Shown here: positions 21,933 through 33,900 of the stretch, one piece after another
Layout: every line of letters starts with the position of its first letter
Numbering within the stretch: position 1 is the stretch's first letter
From: Anaeramoeba flamelloides
Lineage: Eukaryota; Metamonada; Anaeramoebidae
Reading direction: 5' to 3'
Assembly: GCA_027625915.1 (NCBI GenBank)
Contig: JANTQA010000047.1
Span: 1,178,001 to 1,242,000, forward strand
DNA length: 64,000 bases
Program-made: the position numbers and the translations under genes
Notes under the pieces: model-generated
What the model saw: only the letters and a program-made list of their open reading frames with translations
Told to the model about the DNA's origin: nothing
The model's database searches: none

Positions 21933-22986
21933 TAAACCAACCAAAAGTATCGTGGCTGTGATTTTGTTTTGGTATCAAATTAGATTTTTTAAATAAAATT
22001 TTCAAGTAGATATTTGTGAATTAGTTAATATTATTTTCAAAATCCCAAATTAATTATTTTCTGACGAAAAATCGTTTAAAATGTTCAAAATGATTTTTGT
22101 AAGTAAGACTAAACTATTTGTTAAAAAAAATATTTTCAAATTGAAAAGTTTTTTATACTCTATTTCTTTGTTTAAAATGAGAAAATTATTTTTTGTAAAT
22201 TTAAAGACTAAAAAAATTTTGTAAAATAGATCTGAATTTCATTCAAAAAATTTTTATCAAACTTCTATCAATTTTAGATTTATTTAATCCCCTACACCTC
22301 TCTGAATTTTTATTTATTGAGATTTGGATTCAGATAAATAATTCAAAATTTTGATAAAATAAAAAATTTTATTTCAAAATCATTGCATTCCAAAATAAAA
22401 CTAAAAATATTTTTCACCATTTTCTAGAAATTGCTTAATTTTAAATAAAAATTATAAGTTACCTCTTTTCCTTATATCCCTTAGAACCCCAAATCTACTA
22501 ATTGTCTATAAAATATTTTTTTTATTAGAATTCTTATATAAAAGATTATAAGACTTTAAATTTTTTCATAATTATCTTGGATAGAAATTTGAATAATTAA
22601 AAAATGTATAGAAGTTTACAATAAAAAAATATCATAAAAAATATTTGTGAAAATTATAAAAATTTTCAATAATTTTTTTTATTGATGGAAGAAGTGTAAA
22701 TTACACTCTAGATTTCCTTTTACTTAAATTTCCTCAAAGGTAATTTAAGTGTAAAATCATTGATTTCACGATTGTTCAAGGGAAAGACACACCCAATTTT
22801 TTTTATATGCAAAAAAAGTAAAGGAAAAAAATGAAAAGGAAAAAGGAAAAAAGAAAAAGAAATTTGAAAAAGAAATTTAAAAAGGTTTTATAAGAAGCAA
22901 TTGATAAAAAATCCAAAAAAAAAAACCAATACTATCTTTAATTAAGGACTCACAAAATCACAGCCACGATACTTTTGGTTGGTTTA
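21933..22986. mobile_element. DNA element with 34-bp perfect terminal inverted repeats
   Basis: TAAACCAACCAAAAGTATCG and 14 further bases at 21933-21966 are matched exactly, inverted, at 22953-22986. The 1,054-bp interior is AT-rich without a transposase frame. The terminal TA/TA may be a TA target duplication, which would suit Tc1/mariner-like mobilisation. Near the right end (22690-22760) lies sequence also found at 44775-44835 (TAAATTACACTCTAGATTTCC), so part of the interior is shared with a LINE 3' end. The perfect ends imply recent activity. Confidence 0.75.
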
Positions 22987-25900
22987 ATAATTTGATAATT
23001 GATCATGAATGTTCAATTGGAGATCTTTGTTTAAGTTGTTGTAATTTATTTTTATTTTTTTTTTATTTTATTTGCTTTTAACCATTTGGTCATTTTTAGC
23101 CTTTGCTTTTTTGTTTTTATTTTCAAGTTACTCATACTTTCATGTTTCAGTTTCACAGTATTAGCAAGTAATCACTCGATCTTTTCCCTTTGTAACTCTT
23201 CTTCCCAATATAAAGAAGATTCAACCAGGGAAAAAATGGAAAAAAAATAAAATTTTCATAATTTTTATGAATTAATTATTTTTTCCGAAAAGGAAAATAG
23301 TCAAAAAAATTTTTTTGTATTTTTTTTTTTTTCTGAAAAGATTGTATAAATATTAAAAACCTTCAAGTTTCGTTGATTGAACCACATCATTCTTTACTGG
23401 AAATTATTGGGATCCATATACCCCAGAATGAACTAAAATACTTCATTAAATAATTTATTCCTTTCAGGAGATATTTTCAAACCACATAGTAAAATTATTT
23501 TATCTATCAATTACCATTCAACCAACATATATATATATATATATGTATGTATGTATGATTTAAAATTATTATTAGATACTAAAAAAAATTATAAAATATA
23601 TATATATATATATATTATTTTGTTTCCTTATAAAATTTGACAATTTTCATAATTACAAAAATTTAGAATTTAAATTATTCAACCATCGGTTTAAGTCCGA
23701 TTAAAATTTGATTTTTTTTTAAATTTTATTTACAATTTCTTATTTTTTAACTTTTTGAAATCTAGAATTATGATAAACAATATTATTTAATAAGAGAACT
23801 TAAATTAAAAATTCCTTTTAAAGTCGTGGAATAATTTTGATATACAAATTGTATTTTCACAAAGATTTATTCAACTTTTTTTTAAAATACAAAATTCAAA
23901 AATAGAAAATAAAAATTGCTCTTTTCTTAAATATATAGATTAAATTATATCCCCTTGTTTAATAATTCAAATTTTCTTTATATTTTTTAAATTGGGGGTT
24001 GATTATTTTATCTGGTTATGAAATTATATTAATATAATTCAAAAGTATGAATCAAAATTATTAAAACATTTTTATGTGTAATTATATAATATTAACTAAA
24101 TTAGTGTTTTAGAAAAATATTTATATTAAAATTCTAATTTTAACTCAACAAATAAATTCGATTTACATCTCAATTCTATATTCATTGAAATTTTGTATGG
24201 AAAAAAAATAAATTTCTCAATAGATCTTTTTTTTTAATTTATTTTGCTTATCGTCAAATTAACAAAAATTTTTAATGGTTATAATAATAAATCAAAGTTT
24301 TGAAATTTGCATTAAAAAAATAATAATAAAATTTTTAATTTGAAACTTAAAAAAAAAATACAAATATAAAAAAAATATGAAAAAATCTAACATTATTTGT
24401 TTTTTCCAGATCAAAAAAATATATATTTAGAGAAAGAATTTATATTTGATTTATTTCAACTCTTTATTAGAATTATAATATAGGTTAAAGATAAATAACA
24501 CATTAAAAATAGTAACATTTCAAGATCATTTTAAATATTTGATTTTTAACTTGAGAGATTTTATGCAAATCAGTAGTGCTAAGGGATATATTGGAAAGAA
24601 TAACAATTTGAATTCAAAAAATCAACTCAAATTCATAAGTTTTTAGAAGATATTAGCTCATTCTACAATTTCAGAAACAATACAGAAATTACCAAAAATT
24701 AATTTTTTAAGATCTCATAAAAATTTCATTTTATTTTTAAAAAATACAAGTTCCTTAAATACTACATTTTCAGGTGAAAAATGTAAAATTATGGATAAAA
24801 AAACTCTTAAAAGAGTTTTTTAATCTCAGTAAAATTTATATGTCCGACGAGAATTTCCTATAACAAAAAAAGAGAATTTTGCACATTTTAAACAATTTCG
24901 AACAATTTTCGCCTTTCTTTCAAAGACCAAAAATTTTATTTTAATATTTCATAATTTTCATTTCAAATCTATAAACATAACATCTTTCACTCAAGCTGTT
25001 CTAAAGAGATTTTAAGGAACAGCTCTTTTACAAGTTTGAAATGTTTTAAAATTTTGAAATTGTTCTTGAAAATCCCTTAAAGCCATTTATTTTTTCAATT
25101 TTCATTTAAGATCTTTGTTATATTTTTTTTTTCAGATTGTGATCTTTAGAACTTTTGATTTTCAAAGGTGTTCCTCAAATCCAAAAAAAAAAAAATTAGT
25201 TTGAAGTTAGAAAATACGTGATTTTTATGTTGCTTTGAAGTCGAAATTAATTATGTTCTTTTTTACATATATTTTCAAGGGGAATGAGTTTATGTATTAT
25301 CTAATATTATTTTTCATTTTTCAAAAAAAAATTTTTTTTTTTTTTTGTCCAATTTCTTTCCAATTAAAAATCTTATAGAGATGTGAAAGTACAATAACAC
25401 AATAAATGGAAACCCTCTAGGATGGGAACGTATTTCTTAAATGATTTTTTACTTTTTAATATTGTTTCATCGAATTGTATAATAACAACAATTGTTTCAA
25501 ATTCTTCTAAAATTATCAGTTTCTAACAAAATTAATAAGCCAAAATTGTTCTAAATTATCAATCTTCAAGGAAAACTCCAAAAATACAATTATAAACAAG
25601 AAAAGGATTTGGAAGTTTTTTGTTTTTGGGTATTCTCCTAGGAGATAAAAAAACAGTTGATTTCCAAAAGATTGTTCCTAAAGTCGGGATACCATGAAAA
25701 CCCAATTAACCTTTTTATGAATAATAAGATATTTTTGGGTACCTTACTATTATTATACTAAGAAGTATCATTTCGTTTTAAATTAACTTCAAGTACCTGA
25801 AAAACCAACGTAAATTAATGAGAATTTAATGTTTATTGGATTATATAAAAAAAAAGTAAAAATAAATAAAATCGAAATATACAAACTTAAAATTTAAATG

Positions 25901-27590
25901 TTTACTACAATAAGTGAAATAACAGATGTTTTGGAATTAATTTGTTTTCAAAAGAATTTAATTGTAATCTTCTGATTTAATAGAAGTTTTTTTTTTTCTT
26001 TAAATAGGTTTTTTTAATTTTTATCTAGTGACAAGCTTATTTATTTTGTGTTCTTCAAAAAAATTAAATATTTTTAGTAATTGCTTGGTTTAATAAACAT
26101 TTTTCTGAAGATCTGAAAAAAACTAAAAAATATTATTAATTTAAAAGTTTAAAGTTATAAGAGAGTTTTACCTAGTTGCCAAAAGAAATAATATAAAATG
26201 GTTTTGTAAAGACATTGGTTTAAACAGCTGCTATCTCAACTTTCCAATATGTTAGATTTATAAAACCACATTTAAGGACTAGGTTTCGGAGTTATCGAAT
26301 TGTCTTAAAAACCTGTGTTATAATCATATTTGGTTTGTGAAGAAATGATCTTGGAAATATTTTACAATTTTGATCAAAAAAAACATTTTTCGTTATTTTT
26401 TTAATGAAAAATAAACAAGAAATTTTTAGATACATAAACTCGAACACCATTTTTAAGAATAAGTAAAAATGAAAAAGAGAAATAATCACGATTTTCTAGT
26501 ATGATAAAATGAAGATCTTTAAAACTGTCTCGTTAAACAACTTCAAATTTCAAAATATCTTCATTGTCTCTAAGTAATGAATGTAGAGTTACTTGATTTT
26601 TTCCATTGTCTCAAAAACTCAGTAGAATTCTTATAAAATGAATTTCTGTTTTTTTTGTTTTTTTCGGGATTGATCTTACCGCCATGTATCTATGGAGAGT
26701 ATTGTCTTGAGTTGGTTTTGAAATAATATCCGAAGGCTAAAAACAAACAATATTAGTTTTTGGTTACTTGCTTTAGAATTTTTTTTTGTTATATAATTTC
26801 AATCAAAAAAAAAAATTCTTATTATCAATAACAATTGTGTTTGAGTGCTGTGTGTGAAGATTTTACAGCATCCCAAGATCAAATGAAAATAAAAATCAAA
26901 AAAACGGGTTATTTTTTTTTATTTATTGAAAAAGAATATTGTGTCAAGTCGTTGATATAAAATGATCATTCTTTTTTTGGAAATAGTAATTTTGTGCGAT
27001 TTAACTTACTACCAATAAAATTTATTGTACTTTATTCAATTTTATCGTTGTTTGAAAGTAACTAAGGATTATTTCAGAATTTTCATCAATTTCCTCTCTT
27101 TTAACCTTTTATGATAATTTTTCAAACCCTTTGAACTTTCACAAATTACAGACTTTAAATTGCAAATAACTTTAAAACTTATATTAGGGTTGTAAAAATT
27201 GTTTTAAAAACCTATTTTCTCAAAAAACTGATTTTTCCCAATCTTCTTTTTCATTTTTTAATACGGGAGTACAGTCAAATTTAGGTAAAATTGGAAATTT
27301 CTTCCTGCCTTGATCTCGCTGGATAAAATTTGGTGGAAACTACCAACCCCCAAACCCTGATTAACCACACAAAACATTGAATTTCAATTCGAAACGTAGT
27401 TATTAATTTGCCAAAATTTAAAAAACATTTTAAATTTTGAAAAACACTATCAGAAATGAAACCACAGGTTATTTCACTTAGTGTCGATCTTTTCAACAAA
27501 AGTATCTTTAAAATCCAATAAATAAGTGACAGTTTATAAAAAACTTACTCCAAAAAATATGGATATTCCTTAATTGTGGAAAACTGTATT
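22987..27590. other. Gene-poor AT-rich region
   Basis: No gene could be supported in 4.6 kb. It contains (TA)n and TATG microsatellites at about 23528-23556 and 23598-23616, and a block at about 27290-27400 that is repeated at 33785-33900 and 39540-39655. The 27281-27499 minus-strand frame overlaps that repeat. The rest shows only homopolymers and chance frames. Confidence 0.4.
27290..27400. repeat. Dispersed repeat of about 110 bp, copy 1
   Basis: Landmarks in order are TGATCTCGCTGGATAAA, AACTACCAACCCCC, AACCACACAAAACAT and a TTGAATTTCAATTCG stretch. The same order occurs at 33785-33900 (TAGATCTCACTGAATAAA, AACTACCAAACCCTC) and 39540-39655. Function unknown. Confidence 0.5.
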
Positions 27591-28090
27591 AGGATCAAAC
27601 CAAAACTAAAAAAAAAATTAATAACAATGAAATAATTAAAAAAGAATAAATTAATAAGTCAAGAACAAAAAGAGAGAAAAAAGTAATTAAAAAAAAAAAC
27701 TAAGTTCGAAAGCCAAAATATAACAAATACATTTCTAGTATACATATTGATTTTTTTTATTTTTTCATTTTAACTTTCTTTATTCTCTATTTTTTTTGAA
27801 AAACTTCAAATGAAAAAAATTAAAAAAAAATTTTTATTTTCGGTTTTTGAATTGTCTTACCTTTGGGAAACTATTAGTGAGCAAAAAAGATCAAGAATTT
27901 CAAAACAAGTTGAAAAGGTTAATCCTGAATGACCAAACCCTTACAAATATGTTTCTTTCGAGAAACAAATTGAAGACCAGGGAACTGAAAGAATGAAATC
28001 CTTATGTTCAGCCCTCAAGGTAAAATAAACAGTTACCCACTTGGATGTTTTTTATAATCTAATAGCAAAATAGGGAAAATAAAGAAACAA
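27591..28090 (+). pseudogene. Truncated duplicate of the LRR gene and its 5' flank
   Basis: It matches 575-1950: the same upstream AGGATCAAACCAAAACTAA block, a degraded start (GTGAGCAAAAAAGATCAAG in place of ATGAGCCAAGGACAAGATC), the residues corresponding to RLILNDQTLT, then one broken LRR and the same 3' end (AATAGGGAAAATAAAGAAAC). Most of the repeats (about 850 bases) are deleted. It lies 3' of, and convergent with, the ubiquitin-like gene. Confidence 0.75.
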
Positions 28091-28106
28091 AAAAAATCAA
28101 AGTAAC

Positions 28107-28851
28107 TTAATCAATAATCAAGTCAGATCGAGAATCGATTCTTTCAAGATAATTTTTCCATTTAATACGAACAACTTTAAAAGTTAGATGTCTCCATTCA
28201 ACGATCCCACTTTCCTTCTCATCAAAGTAATTATATTCATCACCAGCTTTTGTCCATTGAGATACAAACTCTTTTTTTTTTCCTTCTATCACTTGAGTTC
28301 CTTCAAATTTCCAATAACAATTATTAAAAGCACTAGTTATTGGAGTTACAAGATAACCACAAATAGGGCATATACAGCGATCTAATAATTCTTCATCTTT
28401 CAGATTAAATGTCCCATATTTCATTTTGATTATTACACTTTTTTGAAAGGCTTTACATTGTGAATTTTTACAATTGCCTTCAAAATTAAATCCTTGTGAA
28501 GCAACCCTCCAGTCTGGAGCTGAATTAGACCATTGTTGTGTTTTAAGTGCTTTTTGATTAGTCACATCTGCAAAAAGAGTCACTGGAAACCCTCCTCCTC
28601 CCCTTAATCTAAGTACTAAATGAATTGTTGATTCTTTTTTGATGTTGTAGTCAGATAGAGTTATTCCGTCTTCTAATTGTTTACCAGCAAAGATAAGTCT
28701 TTGTTCTTCTTTGAAAACTATTTCTGAAAGCTTTTTTGCTTTTCTCCATAAAAAGTCTTCGATTTTTTGTTTTAGATCACAAACGGTATCACTTCGATCA
28801 GCTTCTATGGTGATAGTATTTCCTATTAGTGTTTGTAATAAAAAGTTGCAT
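28107..28851 (-). CDS. Ubiquitin-like domain fused to a Cys-rich zinc-binding-type domain
   Basis: Seen: ATG at 28849-28851 opens MQLFITN. One extra base (28830) then shifts the frame, which continues as [15 protein letters not shown] and reaches [24 protein letters not shown] and LRLRGG (about residues 80-85), closely like ubiquitin but with about nine extra residues before QRLIF. A second domain of about 155 residues follows (28107-28583) with [18 protein letters not shown], a NCYWKFEG motif and several Trp, a pattern like a zinc ribbon. Without the extra base the protein would be 247 residues. Known: ubiquitin fusions to small Cys-rich domains occur in several protists; the Gly-Gly could be a processing site. 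The break could be a real frameshift, a sequencing error, or an intron ending in the ACTAATAG just there. Stop TAA at 28107-28109. Confidence 0.75.
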
Positions 28852-29286
28852 GAAAAATTACGAAAATAAAATGTGAAAAATGAAAAGATAACTAAACTTG
28901 GACAAAATGAGGAAACAATAACAAAAATTTAGAGAAAGAGATTTCTCTAAATCCAAAAAACATTCCTCATTCTCTAATTTCCTCATTGTTTATTTAATAT
29001 AAGACTCTTCGATTTTTCGATAGATCTCTTGATTAAAGAAATTTTTAGAGAAGAAATTATTAATTTACTCAAAAATCGAATTTTGGGTTTTACATTTTGT
29101 AAAGGGATAATTTTGAAGATTTCTTTTTGGAAAATCAATAGTGTATTTTTGAGAAAAGTTACTTCTTATCACTGACAAAACCATCGAATTTTAGTAATTA
29201 AACTCTTAAAAATTTGAAAACAAATTTTGTTTTTCTAAAACTTGATCTTGAAAAGAAAAATGACAAAACAATAATAAAATGAAATA
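28852..29286. other. AT-rich spacer upstream of the ubiquitin-like gene
   Basis: Probable promoter region of the minus-strand gene. It has an imperfect palindrome at about 28932-28950 (AGAGAAAGAGATTTCTCTAA). No other feature is supported. Confidence 0.35.
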
Positions 29287-30592
29287 TAGTCTACAATGCA
29301 AAAAATTTCTCACAAACTTTATCAATACAAAATCATACATTATAAATTGAAAAATTTCAATTTGTATTTTTAATTTTCAAAGTCGTATCATTTTAGAAAC
29401 AAGTTTTAAATGTTGAATTCCTCCCCATTTTCTAGGATTTTAGGAATGATTTTGTCAAGGTGTTTAATCTGGGCTCTAATTTTTTTTTGTCGAAATTTTT
29501 TTCCAATTTTTTTTTTTTGATTGAATTTTTCAGTTCTTCTTGGGTTTTGGCAGATTCTTCTTAGATCATATTTTTTAAATCATTCCATATCTTTTCAATT
29601 GGATTCAAATCGGGTGATTTGGCAGGGAAAGACACCAATTTAATTGAATTTTCTTTGAACCAATTCATTGAAAGTTTTGATTTATGAATGGGTGCATTGT
29701 CTTGAAGAAATTCAAAATCATCTTGGTCATATTATTTATAATAAAAGGAAGTAATGCTTGTTCAAGTATTAAAGTATAAATTTCTGAATTCATTAGTGAT
29801 TTTGAATTTTTACAAAAATATTTTGAAAAAACAATTTCAGTTTTTCCCTTCCAAGAAATGTCAGCCCAAATCATAACTGAAATTCTTTTATTATCCATTT
29901 ATTTTCGGGGTCTTTTCTCGAATTTCTAGATATAAGCCTAAGATTTATTTCGAAATAACTCTATTTTTGATTCATCACTAAAAATCACCCTTTTCCAGTC
30001 ATAATTATAGTGGAGTCTACAATACATCTTTCTTTTTTCCTTATCTTTTTGTGAAAGTTTTGGAATTGTGATTGGTTTAACAGGAATCCAATCATAATTT
30101 TTCCGATATCTTTGTTTTGTTCTTATACATAAAGATACATTGAGTTGTTTTTTGATCAAAGGTTTCAATTTTATTGAACTTTTCTCACGATTTTCATTGA
30201 ATATTTCCCATAGTTTTTGGAGTTGTTCATTATTTAACAAACTTTTTCGACCACTACCTTCTTTCCGAATAAGTGAACCTGTACGAGATTTTTTCTCTCA
30301 GTTTCGAATAGTATTAGTTGTAATATTATTGTTTTTTGCTAGTTTTTTGATGGGTATACCTTCTTTCAATTTTAACAGAATTTGGTATTTTGTTTCAAGT
30401 GAGGTTTTTTGTTTTTTGTTCATTTTATAAATAAATTTATTGTAAATGAAAGTCGAATATTAAATAAAAAAATAAAAAAATAAAAATGCCAAATATCGTA
30501 GTTTCAATTTTTCAAAAAAAAAAATCATTGAAAATGGCAGATAAAAAAAAATAATTGATGGTTTGAGGGAAATATTTTTTTTTCGTAGACTA
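29287..30592 (-). mobile_element. Tc1/mariner DD34E transposon, broken transposase
   Basis: Terminal inverted repeats TAGTCTACAATGCAAAAAA (left) and the mirror of TAGTCTACGAAAAAAAA (right) are flanked by TA on both sides, the Tc1/mariner target. The minus strand encodes, from its right end, a helix-turn-helix (KTSLETKYQILLKLKEGIPI), YDWIPVKPITIPKLS, the first catalytic Asp in KRVIFSDESKIELF, the second in QDNAPIHKSK, and the catalytic Glu in SPDLNPIEKIWND, with 34 residues between the last two: DD34E. The frame is interrupted by an in-frame TGA at an expected Trp near 30299, stops around 29900-29935 and a shift near 29700, so it is inactive. Length 1.3 kb is normal for the family. Confidence 0.9.
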
Positions 30593-30675
30593 TAATTTTA
30601 ATTTTTTTTTAATGAAAAAAAGCTTTGAGTTGGTTTCGCTAAAGATTTTAGACATCATTTCATAACAAGATTAAA

Positions 30676-30676
<1 letters not shown>

Positions 30677-30706
<30 letters not shown>
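30677..30706. repeat. (CA)n microsatellite
   Basis: About 15 uninterrupted CA units, immediately outside the left arm of the large inverted repeat. Confidence 0.9.
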
Positions 30707-30707
<1 letters not shown>

Positions 30708-30708
<1 letters not shown>

Positions 30709-31625
30709 AACTATTTCCAATAATATAGGGAATTTTTTATTTCAATAATTATTTCTTATTATTAATTTAATTATACAAAATGTACGACAATAATATGTTT
30801 TTTAGCATATCATACTTAATTTCTTGTATTTTGAAGTTTTATTAATCGATTCTAAATATTTTTTTTTGAATTAAAATTATTTTGCAAAATTTTTAATTTT
30901 GAAAAAATAATAGAGTCAAATTTTTCATTTCATTATTTTTTCTAATTCTTCATTTTTTTCATTTTTACTTTGTTATTATTATTGTCCAAAATTTAACAAA
31001 GTTCAGAAGAGATGTGATAAGAAATCAACCAAAAATTCTTTTGATTCTAAACAATTGAGTTGACTTCGATGGACTTTGGTGGAAAAATTGCTCAGAACAG
31101 TTGTACACTTCAATTAAAGAGGTAAGATAAACAAAAAAAAAAAGAAAAAATAAAAAGGTTTTTTTTTTTTTTTTTCATTCAGTTTGCTTTTTTTAAATGT
31201 TTACAAAAAGAAAAAAAAAAAAAAACATAAAAAAAGTTAATGGGAAAAACAAAAAGTTAATGATCAAATGAAAAACAAAAAATCTAAAGATCAAATCAAA
31301 AATATATTGAAGTATGATTTTACACATTATCAAAAAAAAAAAATTGAAAAAAAGATCGAACTAAAGATTGTTAAATAGACATTACTTATTTTGGATATTT
31401 TTCCAAAAATTAGGGGCAATTTTTTTTTTTTTATTTTTATTTTTTATTCTTCGAACTTTGATCAATAAACTCAAATTTTAATGAAAAGTTTTATTATTAT
31501 TAATGGCTTCGTTTTTTTTTTTTGTCTAAAGTTTTGAGTTTAATAACTGAATAAAGAATTTATTCTTATATTGATGGATATTTTTTTGCCCCACATTTTT
31601 GGATGGGGCTTATATATATATATTT
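30708..31625. repeat. Left arm of a 5.6-kb inverted repeat
   Basis: The reverse complement matches 35375-36271, beginning AACTATTTCCAATAATATAGG and continuing through TACAAAATGTACGACAATAA, GATGTGATAAGAAATCAACC and ATATTTTTCCAAAAATTAG. The match is imperfect but colinear over about 900 bases. Confidence 0.75.
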
Positions 31626-32193
31626 GTACTCAATTTAAATCACTTGAAAGATAAACAATTCTGCCTTTTCCACCCAATTTGTAAATAATTTTGATTTTAA
31701 AAAATATGAAATTCATTATTTATCTTTATTTTTTTTTGTTTTCATTTCACTTTGTTACAATTGAAGTAATCTGTTTCCTTAGATCTGGAAATTTTTTTTC
31801 GATTTAACTTTTGAAGATTAATGTTGAATATGTTGAATAGAAAAATCCATATACAATTAGTTGAAGATATCTATAACATTTGATCGATCAACGTTTTTTG
31901 GTGAAATTTCAACAAATTTACTATTTTACTGTTTTGTTCAGCTCATTTCTTCATTTCATCATTTCCTCAAAAATATTTAATTTTTTAGAAAAAATAGAGT
32001 TTTTTCGGAGTATTACTTTTTCTCAAATTATCATCTCTAATCATGAAGTTTATATTTTTAGATCATTTCTAAATTATTAACAAGTTAGTGCATTAATTCA
32101 AAAAAAATTATTTTTTTTAGGGATCTTTTTGACATTTGAGAGAGAATTTAAATTTTTATCCTTTCATATTGATTGTAAACATATCTAATAAAC

Positions 32194-32240
32194 TCATTTC
32201 TACGAAAGTAGAAATGAAAGGCCATCTTTAGATGGTCTTC
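32194..32240 (+). repeat. Double hairpin, copy 1
   Basis: Two adjacent stem-loops: CATTTCTAC-GAAA-GTAGAAATG, then (A)GGCCATC-TTTA-GATGGTC. It is directly followed by a tract almost free of G. One of four copies in the window. Confidence 0.8.
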
Positions 32241-32500
32241 AAAAAACCACACAAAACCTTAAAATCAAACAAATTCTACAACAATTAAACAATAATCAAC
32301 ATCTACACTAATTATAAACACCTCAACAATTACAAACACACACCCTCCAAATTACACAAAAAAATGAAAAAACATCAAAAACTACAATCTAATGTACAAT
32401 ACCCTACATAAAAAATCAAAACTAAATACAAAATATTTTTATAAAACAATTCACAATCTAAATAATATATAAAACAATAAACAGCTCAAACATTATTCAC
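32241..32500 (+). other. G-depleted tract following double hairpin 1
   Basis: About 260 bases with only about three G on this strand, while C is common (repeated CAA, ACA, CAC words). The composition changes sharply at the hairpin. No coding frame is credible; the reverse-strand hydrophobic frames follow from the composition. Confidence 0.7.
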
Positions 32501-33900
32501 AACACAACAAAAACATATGCGTAAAAGAAAATGCGAATAAACACACTTAAATGTAAACTTCTCAGCAATACATTGAAAATAACAAAATTGTTCCAAAGGA
32601 TCTTAATCTAAATTACATTCAAATTATGAAGTGATGACTTTAAAGATCAATTAAAATTTGGATCAAAATCACATCCGATTAAAAATGGAAAATGAACTAA
32701 AAAAATTTGAGAAACAATCATACGAACAAAATTCTAAAAAAAAGTAAAATTTAAACAAGAACAATAATCACGTTTTTTGAACTTGAAAAATGAAGATCAT
32801 TCTACAAACATTTTTGATAAACTACTCCAACTTTCGAAGATCGTGTATCTCTAAGTTTTGAACATCTAGTTGCTTAAATTTTCAAAATGTTTCAACAAAA
32901 CGGGACAATTTCTACAAAGGAATTCTGACTTCCTCTCTGTTTTTTTAGTTTTGGTTACCTTGGTGCTTTTGGTTTGTTTTCGTTCCTTTTCAGAACTTTG
33001 GTTATTTTGGGTTCTTAGCTTCCTAGGGTTTCCTATAATAATTTTTGTTTTTTTTGAATTGAAGTACCCCTTAGGATCTTTGGTGGATAATATTTACTCT
33101 ATTTTCGTCTTTTGAAAGAATCTACCATGACAAACATTCTCCAAAGACTTGTCTTTTTTTGAGATAATTTTTCTTGTTTGTTTTTTTTTTGTTTTGTTTA
33201 TACCACAAAATTGAACTGTTGTATTTAGAATACAAATTGGGTTGGAGTAGCCATGGTTAAGGGCTTGGAGAAATTTATTTCATTGATTCATATAAAAAAA
33301 ATTTACAAAAATTAGTATTTTTTTTTATTCTTTTAAATAGACATTATTTATGTCAGTTGATTGAGAAAAAATGATCTTTTTCATTTAGGAAATGAGGATT
33401 ACGTTAGATTCAATACAATAACAAACACTTACACATTGTTTTTATTAAATTTGAAATTTGTTTGGGAAGAAATATGAACTTGTCAACAATAATACCAAAT
33501 TTCTGCCAATTTTTGAGATTTTGACCTTTTAAATGAAAATCGAAAACTATTTCTCTTTTAACTAACACATGTTAAAAAAAAAAACTGTAGGTAATTCCCA
33601 ATAAGGTTTAATACTTTTCAATTTATTCACTTAAAAAAAATTTTCACAAAAAATTCGATTTTTCCGATATTTCTTTTGCATTTTGAGTTTACAAGAAGAA
33701 ATTGTAAAAATCACATAAATCACATAAATCACAATAAACAGTAGAGATCAATTCTGACATTTTCATATAAAAAAAAATCATTTTTTCCTACTTAGATCTC
33801 ACTGAATAAATATTTATGAGATTTATTAACTACCAAACCCTCTTTTTAACACACCTAACATAAACTTTGAATTTACAACCTAGCCGTTAACTCTTCTAAT

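Larger units (their letters stand above)
31690..33900. repeat. Family E repeat, copy E1
   Basis: Colinear with 40310-42540: ATTCATTATTTATCTTTATT start, TGAAGTAATCTGTTTC, the double hairpin, a G-poor tract, GAACTTGAAAAATGAAGATC, GGAATTCTGACTTCCTC, ACAAATTGGGTTGGAGTAGCC, TGAGAAAAAATGATCTTTTT. Minus-strand frames show coding ancestry: one part reads KFVEISPKNVDRSN, shared with 54060-54341, and another reads RKSEFLCRNCPVLLKHFENL (about 32885-32950), shared with RKSEFLCKNCSDLW in the other long copy. The element is unrecognised and too decayed for its class to be assigned. Confidence 0.6.
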
